Part shown: positions 10,906-22,454 of the stretch, piece by piece | How positions within the stretch are numbered: the stretch's first letter is position 1 | Layout of the letters: each line of letters begins with the position of its first letter | Source of the DNA: Pseudoips prasinana | Lineage: Eukaryota > Arthropoda > Insecta > Lepidoptera > Nolidae | NCBI GenBank assembly: GCA_951640165.1 | Contig: OX621258.1 | Location: 2,255,501 to 2,319,500, forward strand | Direction of reading: 5' to 3' | DNA: 64,000 bases | The notes under the pieces: generated by a model | What the model was told of the DNA's origin: nothing | Seen by the model: only the letters and a program-made list of their open reading frames with translations | Databases searched by the model: none | Made by a program: the position numbers and the translations under genes

Positions 10906-11622
10906 AAAGTATTTATAGGTATATAAAATAAGATTATTTAAAAAATATTCTTGCAAGAAAAGTTCCAAGGTGACTTCTAAGCCGACTTGGAATTTGCACC
11001 TAGGACCTTTTTCTGCGGTTTAACTCGCTACTGCTGAGAGGCAGTCACACCTGCACAATAGTGGTGCCATCGATTAAAAAGGTTCATATAAAGCTGGTCT
11101 ATCATTATCATGGCTCCACCAATTATAACTCTGTCACGATGTCATACAGATGCGCCTGACATCAATAGAATTACTTTGCAGAGTACAAACGGTCTAGAGA
11201 GGTTTACGACCACGCTATGCGCTTGCACATGTGTTTTGAGCAATATTTCGCAATTTTATCTGAATGGGCCTAAAATGGTGATGGTTTTGATTGTAAAATA
11301 AAACGTCATCGTGTCAGGCACATAGGTAATATCCACTTCCTCAAGACATAAGAGCCTCGCTCACCGATGGTGGGATATGCCATAATCGCCACACGCCTGA
11401 CAGACAGAAAAAAAAAGAAGAAGTTTTTAAATAAATTTAATTTTTTTAATAGAAGTCAAAACAGTAAACGTGGCTGATAACGCCTGGAGCCGAGTGTGTA
11501 CAGTTCAGTGCGTGACCTCAGCGCGTATGATGTTGAGAGGAGCCGAGGAGACCCGATTCAGCGTCACCTACACGAGCATGACGAATCACTTACTATCACT
11601 TGTCATCAAAATATGTAGCACT

Positions 11623-11860
11623 TGTGGACAAAGGCCTCCCCAAATTATTGCACTGTGTCCGTCATTTGAAGGGATATGATGCCATAATTGCCACGCTTGG
11701 CAGATGGGTTGGCGATGGCAGTAAGATGGTTTAGTACTCTCACTCACTCTAACGCCCCCCCCCCCCCCCCCCCCCTTTGGTATATATTCCCTCGGGGCGA
11801 CTTCTACTTCCCCCACGGGATGAAATGTCGTGGCGATATTCTTCTTTGCAATATCGTATC
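11623..11860 (-). mobile_element. RTE-derived short element with a poly-C run
   Basis: TGTGGACAAAGGCCTCCCCAA, then body words through CGGGGCGACTTCTACTTC. An uninterrupted run of about 19 C lies at 11757-11775 in place of normal element sequence; it creates the proline frames seen there. Confidence 0.7.
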
Positions 11861-12169
11861 GTTAATTCTCAATAATTTTATAAGTAAGGTGAGTTTTTGG
11901 GGTTACAGCTCTCTATATATATTTATTGTCTACAGTTTACACAGTAGTGCAGCCTTGTGCCCGTTGCGACGATGTTTATTGACTATTATTTGTTGAACCT
12001 ATGTGTACGGCCGGTGATGACGTGCTGTTAAAAATGTGCGGTTTTACAGTCGCGCTAGTGGTAACACTTGCACTGCGAAAACAGCCCCTACCATGTCGTA
12101 ATAAAGACGCAATTGCAAAGTGCATACACCGAAATATCTATATGTACAATGCGGATTCATGCAGTACCT

Positions 12170-12325
12170 ACATGCATGATGGTGGTTTGCCGTGAGGTAT
12201 TGTGAGGAAAAAGAATAACAAGACCACCCTATACAATCCTGTGAATATAGTTGAAGGCGACTAAGGTATAAGGACCTTTGGGGGAGGTCTATGTCCAGCT
12301 GTGGACGACATAAGGCTGATGATGA
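12170..12325 (+). mobile_element. RTE 3'-end remnant
   Basis: Degenerate sequence ending GGAGGTCTATGTCCAGCTGTG, GACGACATAAGGCTGATGATGATG, the RTE-type 3' end with its TGA/ATG microsatellite tail. Confidence 0.6.
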
Positions 12326-12327
12326 TG

Positions 12328-12457
12328 TCTGACGGATCAACTTACCCCAATCTGTCAAATTTCTTTTATAGATTTTCATCTTTATCACATAGGCATAAGA
12401 TTCACTTTCAATTGGGGACAATTGACAGATTAAGGTAGCGTGATGTGATGGCGTCTG
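12328..12457. mobile_element. MITE family B, copy 2
   Basis: TTACCCCAATCTGTCAAATT on the left and its complement on the right; the right end GGCGTCTG-TA is intact, the left tip is degraded. Confidence 0.75.
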
Positions 12458-12995
12458 TACTTACTTCGGTCTTCGGCGTCTATACTAGGTATAATATTTT
12501 ATTTTAATTTTTAACTGCATTTCATTTGCATTATTTCTTTTTATAGCCGTAATAGAAAGAAATACACACTTACAATTTCATGTGTATCTATTACGGTCCA
12601 TGAGATACAGACTCAAACGGACAAGTGTTCCGTAGACATCCTTCGGGTATGGAATCTTAAACCGATATCCTTCGTTTCATAAAGTTAGATGCATCTCACA
12701 ATCCCACATAGATTAACAAGTAAATTATCAAGTTAGCCGAACCGCGAAGGTCTTTGTGACTTGGTCGCACGCACACTACTCATTTCTGTAGTTAGCGCCG
12801 CATTACAAATGGTTACACGTCTTTTGAGGACTATTGTAATTACTGTTTAAATAACCTCTTTCCATTGAAGTCGGTTAAAAATAAATAAACGACTTAGACT
12901 TTTAGATAACCGAATGGAATGGACCTATTCGTAGAATCAAGTTGCTTTTGCATAATCGTTACTTTATAGGAGAGCTATTTGAAAATTGTCTGGTA

Positions 12996-13116
12996 CACAC
13001 GGCTACATATCAAGCAATACATTTCCAGTATAAGCTGATCTCGCGTTGTATAGGATTTCCATACAATGACAGATCAGCTTATACTGGAAATGTATAGCTT
13101 GATATGTAGCCGTGTG
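12996..13116. mobile_element. MITE family C, copy 1 (TA target duplication)
   Basis: Ends CACACGGCTACATATCAAGC and complement, arms about 50 bp, flanked by TA (12994-12995 and 13117-13118). Almost the whole 121-bp element is palindromic. A second, interrupted copy lies at 43513-43936. Confidence 0.85.
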
Positions 13117-14082
13117 TACAAAATCAGTTATAACATTTTATATTCTTTTTCTAGCAATTAGATGATTTTTCTATAATGATCAATAGCTAAAAAAATATGT
13201 AAAATGTTATCGCTCTCCTCTAAATTAACGATTACGCAGAAGTAACATTATGCTACGGATAGGTCGTGATGTTTATGGGACCTGAAGGCTGCTCGATTTA
13301 TATACCACCAGAATTAAGCCACAGAACAGCTGTTCCAAACACCCCTTCATCTATCTGCTTGTAGCTGACTGGACGGAGGTTTTCTGGGATTCAAATGTTT
13401 TGATTGTTGTATATACCACACCAGTTCCCGTAATTTTCAAATTGAAGGCTTATAATACTTATTTTATTTCAGGAAATTATTGCCATATCCAACACTACAA
13501 ATTATTAAATATAAATGTACTTACATATTATTCATTAAAATTATTAAATTAAAAATAACAAATACTAAAATAAAATAAATTAAAGTTAGAATTAATAGGT
13601 ACATCACTCACTTAACAAATGGTGACGAACTGGCGTGTCTCCAACATCGCCGAGTAAGGCTTAAACTTATGAAGGTAGGTTGTTGTGTAAAGGTATTCAA
13701 GATGTAAGTTGGTATTCCATTGTAAAGATACCATCGTCCAGTAATTAAAAGCCTATTATAATTATATCCTTCAAGGCACAGAACTAGCCCGCATAGCGCG
13801 TACCATGACCGAGTTCCGGTTCATTTCCCAGCAGCGCGTATTGCGTTGACATTGACAACATATGCAATGAACGTAGCGATGTATATGTTGCATGATTAAG
13901 CCAGCGAAGCGAGGTCCACGTATCAACGTGGAGTCTTCGGCATATTTTGTGTATTAGCGGCGAGGCTCTGACATGTCCCGGGGACTCGCTTTAATTGTCT
14001 TGGATTCCGGAACGAATTCAATCAGAAACTTAAACTAATTTTCTTATCGTTGCATTTCTTTCGAATACAGTTCGAACTAGCT
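13117..14082. other. No gene recognised
   Basis: AT-rich, with a GC-richer patch at 13740-14000 (GCATAGCGCGTACCATGACC) that shows no open frame of note. A related GACATGTCCCGGGGACTCGCTTTAA-type segment recurs near 14450-14500, indicating an unassigned dispersed repeat. Confidence 0.45.
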
Positions 14083-14255
14083 GTGCCCTGCGGTTAAACT
14101 TTATAAATTATAGCATATGTGTTAATCCAGGGTGTCACCTAACTCCATACCAAATTTTATAAAAATCGCTTCAGCCATTTAGACGTGAAGAAGTAACAAA
14201 CATACACACACACACACTCACAAACTTTCGCCTTTATAATATTAGTGTGATATGT
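14083..14255 (+). repeat. Dispersed repeat G
   Basis: GCTGTGCCCTGCGGTTAAAC at the start, GAAGAAGTAACAAACATACA and CGCCTTTATAATATTAGTGT at the end; closely matches the copy at 6313. Confidence 0.65.
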
Positions 14256-14638
14256 TTGTAAGATTTTGATTATACATGTCGATTAATAATTCCGGCGAAT
14301 TCTGGTAATCAAATTTTAGAAGTTCGAATATGAAGAATATGGGTTCAGAGATTCGGGACTATTCCCTCCCTCTTCCCCACTACTGCAACTCCTGTAAGCC
14401 AGGATCAAAGGTGACACACTATGAAATGACACAAGCGATTCCTCGGGACATGCCTGAGTCTCTGAGAGGCTCAGGCATGACCCGGGGAATCGCTTTAACT
14501 GTCTTGGATCCCGCAACGAATTTAATCAGAAACCTTAGAAACCTTAACTAATTTTCTTAACGTTGCATTTCTTTCGAATATAGTTCCAATTATAAATTAG
14601 CGACACCTTTGGACCTGTCTATTAATTATGTGTATGTA

Positions 14639-14765
14639 CAGACGCCAGCACATCCAGCTACCCCAACCTGTCAAATTTCTTTTATAGATTTTCAACTTTA
14701 TCAGAAAAGGTTCACTTTCAATTGGAGAAATTTGACAGATTGCAGCTTGATGAGCTGGCTCTACT
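14639..14765. mobile_element. MITE family B, copy 3
   Basis: Left end CAGACGCCAGCACATCC after TA is intact; the right arm (TTTGACAGATTGCAGCTTGA) is degraded. Confidence 0.75.
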
Positions 14766-15289
14766 ATGACCCCTATACTATTCATACGAGGTTTATAAGG
14801 AGAAAGGTGTTATGACATTTAAATTAGTATTGTGGTGTAAAGCTCAATACATTTGCTTACTTAACACAATAACTATTATAATAATTCTATACTTTTATTG
14901 AGAAAATGCTATAATTCTAGCTTCGCTCGAGTCTCATCCTTATACTAATATAATAGAATCGCAATTGCATTGTACACTTAAATCGTTTTGCTTTAACGAA
15001 CTTTAACTATACGGCAATAAAGTTGAATGTGACGTGTCGAAACGTGGAGTTACGACGTTTAGTGTATGTACTGGCCAATGTCATACGATTGAGTAGTGTG
15101 AAGGCTGTGAGAATTCTTAGCTATACAAAATGAGGGTCTTAGGAATTGTGACCTTCATAAGTCCAAAGTGTAAGCTCCATAACAGCTCTGATGACAAAAA
15201 AATTGTTTATAATTTTGACTGGATTAAGTAAATCTAATTTCAAAAAATCAAAAGACTCTTACAAGATTGACCGATGATCTTGTGAGGGT

Positions 15290-15375
15290 CACTGGATGCG
15301 TTTAAAGACCGGCAATTGTAGAGATCTTTGTGGGAGGCTTTTGTCCAGCTGTGGGCGTCGTTCGGCTAATGAAAC
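15290..15375 (+). pseudogene. RTE retrotransposon 3' remnant
   Basis: GACCGATGATCTTGTGAGGG, GACCGGCAATTGTAGAGATC and TTTTGTCCAGCTGTGGGCGT correspond to the last coding part and 3' end of the RTE at 22455-23928 (TDDLVRVAG...DRQLWRSL), decayed. Confidence 0.65.
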
Positions 15376-15384
15376 ATAGCCTGA

Positions 15385-15732
15385 TTAAGCTTTATTATGT
15401 AAGGTACTTGAGATACATACATACATAGACTCACGCCTGTTTCCCAGCGGGTAGGCAGAGAAAACGGATTTCCATTTGGCACGATCTTGGCACACGTCTT
15501 TTGCCTCGATTACTGTCATTATATTCTTCATACATGCTCGCCGGTTTAGGGTACTTCTGACCTGTCCTTTCTTGAGAACGTCTCCGATTTGGTCAGAGAA
15601 TGTTCGACGAGGTCTTCCTCTTCCGGTTGTTCCATTCACACAGGCCAGGTATACTTCTTTGGTCAATCTTCTTTCATTCATCCTTTCTAAATGACCAAAC
15701 CGTACTTGAGATAGGTCAGGGTAACTCCTCAT
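15385..15732 (-). pseudogene. Non-LTR retrotransposon C-terminal fragment
   Basis: The minus-strand frame reads ...[20 protein letters not shown] and [20 protein letters not shown], the hallmark C-terminal module of LINE ORF2 proteins (GHLERM/GRGRPR). No reverse-transcriptase motifs are included, so it is a 5'-truncated remnant; the codons after about 15430 are 3' flank. A second remnant of the same family lies at 5485-5665 on the + strand. It is not a host gene. Confidence 0.75.
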
Positions 15733-17409
15733 TCAGCGAAAAGCGATCGATCGAACTTCTTTCTTCTTCTCGGTTAAGACAGTCGCCGCGCCACTTCGTT
15801 TTCCGGGTTTGATTCCTGCACATCACAACTGCATATTTGTGTGACCCATAAGTAGTTGTTCTTAGTATGGGTGTGGTTTGTGCCCGTCCATTATGATCTT
15901 GTAAAGAGACTCAGGGTTCATATCCCTAGTGTGGATGGTATCGTTTGTGTTTCGGGTTCAACCCCGTACAGAAAAGTTCAAATTGGTTGTTCAGAGTCTA
16001 GGTATGCTTTGCGTTCGTTAATTGCATTGCAGCATGCTTCAAAGTCAAGCCAAGTACGCCCGGTTGGTCACCAGATATATTAGTCAGGGTACTTAGACTG
16101 TATAGCAATTATTGGATTTCCAATTCGCTAATGTGATTAACCACAATTTCTGTAAATACCTGCAAATAATTTAAATGAAAAGACAAACTTTTACTATCCT
16201 CACTAGACTCGTCCAAACGACCTCTATTAAATACACAATTTGAAGTAAAAAATAAAAATGTTACATGCACAATTGAGTTATGTAACATCACTACATACCA
16301 TCTCTATTTAAAAACCATCCCTTACGTTCAAAACATAAAGCTTACAATCATTTATCAGCCATCTAAAACTCTTACTATGCAAAATTGAATATTAACTGAC
16401 TGTAAATACAGCTGCAAATTGCTTGCAAACGTTTTGTTAGGTTATAAACTTATGCTTTTCAAGTTTAGATTTAATTGCGTAGTAATAAGGTTGTGCTTAT
16501 GCTGCGGGTGGTTGGAAGGTTGAATGCGCACGCGACGTTCCGGCTGTGATTCCGTTTAGAAGGACGCGCGTCATGTGAAATTGATTCCCCTCGATTATTG
16601 ATGTTTGGCGCGAAGTTTACTAAGGTTTCCAGTTTGCCGTATTTCCACAATAATTATTCTGATGCTATATTAGTAGACAGGTAGCGGGTATTGATTCCAT
16701 TGTAAATAGTAACGTTGGGTGCTGCAATACTGTAAAATAACTTGAATCATTAAATTTTACCCCACGACTTCCATGTGCTTGTGGTATCCTGCAGATCTAA
16801 ATATATTTTTAAGCTCCTTAATAATTATTCTCAAAGTAGCTCCAAAAGATAAATTTTTCCCATTATAATTTGGACTATTCAGATTCCAACTCGATATTGG
16901 CTAGTCAGATAGTAAAGAATAGATTAGTACTAGAAAGATAATTAAACGTAACTAAACTGGCTAAAAATCTCTTACCGACATAAAGTCAGTATTTAGAGAA
17001 GTGACTTCCAAAGTCCAGAAAGACAATATGCAACAAGCGTCGGATCATACCAGAGGCCTAATGTGCGGCATGAACAACTGACACTAGGATAAATACGATA
17101 GGTAAAGTAACGCTAGAAATTGTAAAGACTCATGCATGACTCCTCTTAATGAGCATCATCCATCAGAGCCTTGATATAAGCATTTCCTTTTAATAGTTAG
17201 TCTCTATAGTGTACTAGATACGAATTGTTTTTAATAAAACCTTATACTAGGTCGTCTAGGTACTATACATACTCACCTCTTAGGGGAAATACTGTGGACT
17301 CCTAATAAATGCTACATAAACAATCACTTTAGCTTTATGACGTGACCACTAATGAGATATAACATGCAGTCATGCAATAGTCATATAAGTAAAATATGAA
17401 CAATGAACA

Positions 17410-17545
17410 TACAGGGTTTTATTAACAGAATCGTCGGCAGAATCAGAGAGAGAATGTTATAACTTTCTTTTTTGGCCTTGCTAAGGCATTTGATACTGTT
17501 GCGAGTTATTATAAATTAAAGTTAAATGATTTAAAGTGTACCAAA
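17410..17545 (+). pseudogene. Reverse-transcriptase motif remnant
   Basis: Translates in part as FFGLAKAFDTVASYYKLKLN, resembling the conserved LINE RT motif (F-x-D-L-x-K-A-F-D-T-V) with the first catalytic Asp replaced by Gly. Only about 40 codons survive. Family cannot be fixed. Confidence 0.5.
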
Positions 17546-19107
17546 TAAATACGTAAAATTAATAATAATAATCAATTGATATAAAAATAAAATAATAGTA
17601 AATACGTGTAAGTTTATTACTCGTTAAACGTACTTACATAGATAATATCTTAAACTTTGTATGAATTTAACAAGCTATGTCTTATGGAGTCCTGCTGGAA
17701 AGAATATTAGGGGCCTCCACAAAAACAACTATACATGCGATTATTAGAATAATTTTAAAGCATTAAATAATATAATATAAGTGCAGCATAAAACATGCGA
17801 CGCCAAATCGTGTCGGTAGATACTTTTTGACCTCAACAGGCAACGTCCTTATTGCTTAGGTATTAGTGGCGGCTTTCGTAGTACATGTGTATCTACTGAC
17901 GCGTTGTTGGTTGTACTATGCTTGGATGGTTCCATGGAAGGTTGGTGTTCCATTAATATCACAGCGCAAGTGCAAAAGTCCAGGCTCAACTATCTATCGA
18001 TTGATTGGATAAAATGTTCACACCTAAGTTTACAAAGTAAAACAATATAAACTCTATTGTCTATCTAGTAGTTTTAATTTAACCGTAAGGCTTACTAGCC
18101 AAAACACTTCAGGTGCTTATGTTTTGAAAACAGTCAGTAATCGCTGAGTATTGAGCGGCCATTGTTAACCGTACGATATTTGAATTAATACGATGCATAC
18201 TTTCGAATTTCGAATTATTTATGTTTAATCCATATAATAACGAAATATTGTTTTTTACATTTTGATAACGCTTGTGTTGTTTTTTGTATTACGTCGTCAG
18301 TTTTGTGTTGGCTAAAGTGATAGATGTGTAGTGTTGTGAAAATCTTACAGTCTTACGAATATTATAGTCTTTATTTTTATAATATTTATCATCTGAACAT
18401 TTGTTTCTTCCGTAATATATGTTATATGATCGTAAAATTATTAGAGAATATAATATAAAACCGTTTAAACATTCATCGGTGATCAAAAAGCGTGCGATGT
18501 TGCAATAAAACTAAATAATTACGCCGGGGTATACAGAGCGGAAAATGACCAAATATTGAATGCTATGAAGTTTTGTATTAATATAGTACTGCATTGTGAT
18601 CCTCATGTTATTGTATATGAATACTACAACATTGACAAGTAGAAGAATTTCCCTATTCAATATTAATGTTAATACAAAATACTTGGAGTCAACGAGTCTA
18701 CTTTATCGATATTAAAAATTGTTTAGTGAAATCTTTTCACAAAATTAGATTGTCCCGTTTATCTTAATGTAGATCCAGGTTGCTTCAAAATGTGTTATTG
18801 GATGTTATTAACTAGAAAATTCTCTTTAGCAATTTTAAAGCCTGCCTTCTCCGTGGTGGTGCCGGCTAGGCCGTTTTATAGGACTATGAGAGCTACAGAT
18901 TAGTGACAGATTGCCCCTATGTTCACACTAGTGAGTACTATAATATCTCTTGGACAGACTGACATTATACTATAGAGTATTTGCAATAGACGTTTAAATA
19001 AGATTTTAGTTACATCAGACTATCAGGATTCGGAGTGTTTTCCAATTTCATGAACTCTGTAAGGTATGAGATGAGACCTATAATATTTGTGACAAAATGT
19101 TGATAAG

Positions 19108-19197
19108 ATGAAGAGCGCTCTTGTGTTACTCTGTGTTCTACCGATGGTTATAGCTGATTCAGTGTCAATATCTTACTGGGATCTTGAGCATGTTCAA
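19108..19197 (+). CDS. Candidate first exon encoding a signal peptide
   Basis: ATG at 19108 starts a 30-codon frame, MKSALVLLCVLPMVIADS followed by VSISYWDLEHVQ. It has a lysine near the N terminus, a 13-residue hydrophobic core and a likely signal-peptidase site after VIA, the pattern of a secreted protein. The frame reaches GTTAGT at 19198, a usable splice donor, in phase 0; without splicing it would stop 11 codons later. No second exon was recognised downstream, and the 27-42 kb golgin gene would not have a signal peptide. It could be the start of a small secreted-protein gene, a decayed gene, or chance. Confidence 0.3.
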
Positions 19198-20059
19198 GTT
19201 AGTATTATCAGATTAATATTATTCCATTTTTAAACATCTTCTACTTGTTCGCTTGTTTTAGCTTTCTCATAGTTTCCTAAATCTGTCTTGTTGTTATGCG
19301 CAAAAATTTGACTTGTTTTCATTTTTTTTTACCTTCTATAATGTTTTTCAATTCCTTTTGCTGAGACTATCGAATTTTTGCTCCATGGCAACCTTCCAAA
19401 TTCTGTATCTTTATTTTACTTTCTAAACAAGTCAACCGATGTCAACCTGACATTAAGTTATGCATCACTATTCAGTCCTCAGTGTAACAGTTGTTTAAAC
19501 TGTTAATAATCAGTAACTTAGCATTTGACTAAGGAAATTAATCATCCATAATTCTCTAGACACTTAGTGGTTAAAAGTTAAGAGTTAAGTTGACAGACAA
19601 TGCTCCTACGTAACTTGCTTACGTACGGGAATTCGGCCAAGACCACAATATCTGCGCTGCAATCTTGTGGATTGTTTTGTATATTTTTGCTTAGTTTTTG
19701 AGTACTGTTTCTAATTATTTAAACAGTAGTTTCAATTAGAAACAGTAATGGTAATGACAACACGTTTCTTTTAGTCTGTGTCTATATTTTGTGTCATGTT
19801 TTCTCTTTCACTTATCAATACATTTTGACAATGCTTGGCAACTGAAGTTGTAGGATCATATGTCTAATCTAAATGAAATCATTTAGCCTCTGATATAACC
19901 TCATGACGTTAAAGGTTAAATAATGATTTAAGGCTTTGACAGGAATATCACAATATATTCTAGAAAGAGGATACGTTGCTACAATGCTAGTACCTATGTA
20001 TATATTGTATTTGCCAAACAGCTACGAATTGTAAATAAAATTTAATGAGTACCAGCTTG

Positions 20060-20275
20060 AAGTCCGGGAGTTGGTGGTATTTTCAGCCCCGTGCCTCGGA
20101 GAGCACGCAAAGCCATTGGTCCTGTACTGGATCTTTTTCCGGTCGTGTCGCTACTCGTCCCATCGGATCATGAGAGTGATGCAATATAAAGTCCCCTGTG
20201 TTAGCGCACACTATGGTTAGTCTCCATTGAGACTGGCCGCCATGGCTTAAATTCGACCAGGAGAACATTAGTATT
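20060..20275 (+). mobile_element. tRNA-derived SINE (family S1), head missing
   Basis: Body in plus orientation: GTGCCTCGGAGAGCACGCAA, CCCATCGGATCATGAGAGTG, GAGACTGGCCGCCATGGC, tail AGGAGAACATTAGTATTATT. The tRNA-like head is not present. Confidence 0.7.
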
Positions 20276-20406
20276 ATTAATACATATATTTTTTTACATA
20301 TGTTTTGTGATTTCTCTGTTGTTTGTGCTGATCTGCTGCTTATTCTGATAGAGATGCTGTATGTACCTATGAATATTGTTTTGAATTGGATTTAACGTAA
20401 ATAAAG

Positions 20407-20520
20407 AAATAAATAAAATAAAAAAGGTTTTTATTCACGAAGAATTTAAAAAAGCGCTTGTAAATATTCAGAACATGTTTGTAGTAATATAGTTGAGTAT
20501 GCATAATTATTTCTAGCTAA
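20407..20520. repeat. Dispersed 110-bp repeat
   Basis: AATAAAAAAGGTTTTTATTC through GAACATGTTTGTAGTAATATAG matches 788-895. Probably the 3' end of a LINE, but no coding part is attached. Confidence 0.6.
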
Positions 20521-20951
20521 AGATATTTAGATAGACAGTTTGTATGAAAACATTTATAAAATTTATTTTATAATAGTAATAATATTTAGCTAACTTGTAT
20601 TAAGTTATTGTCAAAGATATTATATTAAAGTTAAAGACTTGTTGGTTTAAATAGTAATTATGAGATTTTCTAACTAGTAATGTACCAATAAAATTTAGCA
20701 GAAGTATTCTATTCCATACATTTCTTACCACCATATTCATAATGTTTCAGTGCCCTTGCAACCCTTTGTTGAACTTCCGTGTAGCCGTATCAGGTGCCTT
20801 TACTACGGTTATAAACCATTTATGTGCTATTGTGGTACTCGAGACGACTTCCTTGTCAAAGCTGTTCCCTTATTTTTCCAATAATACCTGTATCGGAAAA
20901 TATATATAATGGTTTCGCTGTTTATTCTCGAGATTGTTGTTATAGTATATT

Positions 20952-21275
20952 ACTAGCTGTGCCCCGCGGTTTTACCCGCGTTAAGATTTATACATACATT
21001 ATCACAGTTCCTCCCCCGTAGGTGATAGCGTGAGAATATTTAGCCTATATGTCGACCCGACCCCTTAGTAATATTCATGCAAAATTTTAAGTAAATCCAT
21101 GCAGTACTTTTTGAGTTTAACCCGGACATACATACAGACAAACAGACACACAGACAAAAAATCTAAAAACTATATTTTTGGCTTCGATATCGATTGTAGA
21201 ATACGCCCCAAGTATCCTTATAAAAAATATTCAATGTACAGTTTTGACTTTCCTACGATTTTATTATATGTATAG
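20952..21275 (+). repeat. Dispersed repeat G, full-length-like copy
   Basis: CTAGCTGTGCCCCGCGGTTT, ACAGTTCCTCCCCCGTAGG, GACATACATACAGACAAAC, ATATTTTTGGCTTCGATATC and TTTTGACTTTCCTACGATTT in order. It provides the uninterrupted reference for the split copy at 22352-24134. Confidence 0.75.
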
Positions 21276-22351
21276 ATAATATGGTAGTAGGTGCTCAGAG
21301 CCAGTTGTCTTTACCGTACCGTTAACTCTAACTATTTGTTAACTCTTACCCGTGTGACGGGCATGCAGCGTTATGATTGGTAGCTGTCATGATGGCGTGA
21401 TAAGTTTGACCAGTCATAAAGCTGCTTTTTTATTGTGAGTGTGAATTAGTTCACATGTCTACAGACTTTTGTAGAGCCTCGAGGTATATAGATGAATTAA
21501 AACAGTTGTGAAGCTATGCCAGAACGCTACTGGGTGGCTTGAACAACTCTGTCGGTAGGATAACTACACTCTTAAGTATGAATAAAAAAAGAAACGATAT
21601 GGAAAATTTAACGATTTGTTTGTTTTTTATATAGCTTCTTTGCTTTTTATTCCATACATCTAAAAAGTTTAAATAATTATTAAGAATAACCAGTTGAGAG
21701 TAAGGACGCGTCACCTTAAGTGACATAAGAGAAAAATACCTTTATATTTCGACGTCACGGAAGTGGTACATAAGAGAGGGACGTATACACAACGATCTAA
21801 AGCTATGAAATGAGATAATGCGCATGCGCATGGTGTATATGTGTGCCTCAGATCCTAAATATGAACACCCGAGTGCATACGTGGAGTTATTTTTTTTGTA
21901 AAAATCTAACTGAATTATAAAACTCCCTGTGTGACAATATTTAGTAACTATTTTATATTATTTGAATGTCTTCAGTAACTTCCTGTCATTTGTATTTCGT
22001 AACATTCTTATCTGTTACTTTTATTTAGAAAGTTTTCAAACTAATGATATTTTAACAAGCATTGCCAAAGGGAGTTATGAAATTCTGTGCACTCACTGAA
22101 CGGATGATTTGTTTCAACGGCTCTTACGCAGTCTCATTAGCAATTGTAACCGTGTATTCAGTGACATAAGATCCATATTACGACAACAATCATTATTGTA
22201 ATTACCCGGTGACTTAAAATTACCGTGTATCAGTACGGAAAACTCTTATGAGGTAGGACTTATTTTCAAATTTATTAAATACTAGTTGTGCCCGCGGTTT
22301 TACCCGAGTACGGTACGGTTTTACGCGGTATACTTGATAAATTAAAGCCTA
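21276..22351. other. No gene recognised
   Basis: AT-rich unique-looking sequence with no exon, RNA or assignable repeat apart from a short fragment of repeat G near 22287-22310. Confidence 0.5.
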
Positions 22352-22454
22352 CTAGCTGAGCCCCGCGGTTTTACCCGCGTTAAATTATATAAATTATCAC
22401 AGCTCCTCCCCCGTAGGTGATAGCGTGATAATATATAGCCTATATGTTGCCCCG
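22352..22454 (+). repeat. Dispersed repeat G, left half
   Basis: CTAGCTGAGCCCCGCGGTTT to ATAGCCTATATGTTGCCCCG. The right half resumes at 23929 after an RTE insertion; ATGTTGCCCCG (22444-22454) is the upstream target-site duplicate. Confidence 0.8.

Larger units (their letters stand above)
16100..20040. other. About 4 kb of mostly unique sequence
   Basis: The longest tract with few recognisable repeats. It contains a short reverse-transcriptase remnant (17410-17545) and a possible signal-peptide exon (19108-19197). A GC-richer patch lies at 16500-16640. No other exon was recognised; regulatory or upstream exons of a flanking gene could be here. Confidence 0.4.

Noticed and set aside
11470..11679. 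Possible exon (ADNAWSRVCTVQCVTSARMM)
   Set aside because: GC-richer and open, with an AG before it, but no recognisable family, no donor, and it runs into an RTE-derived element.
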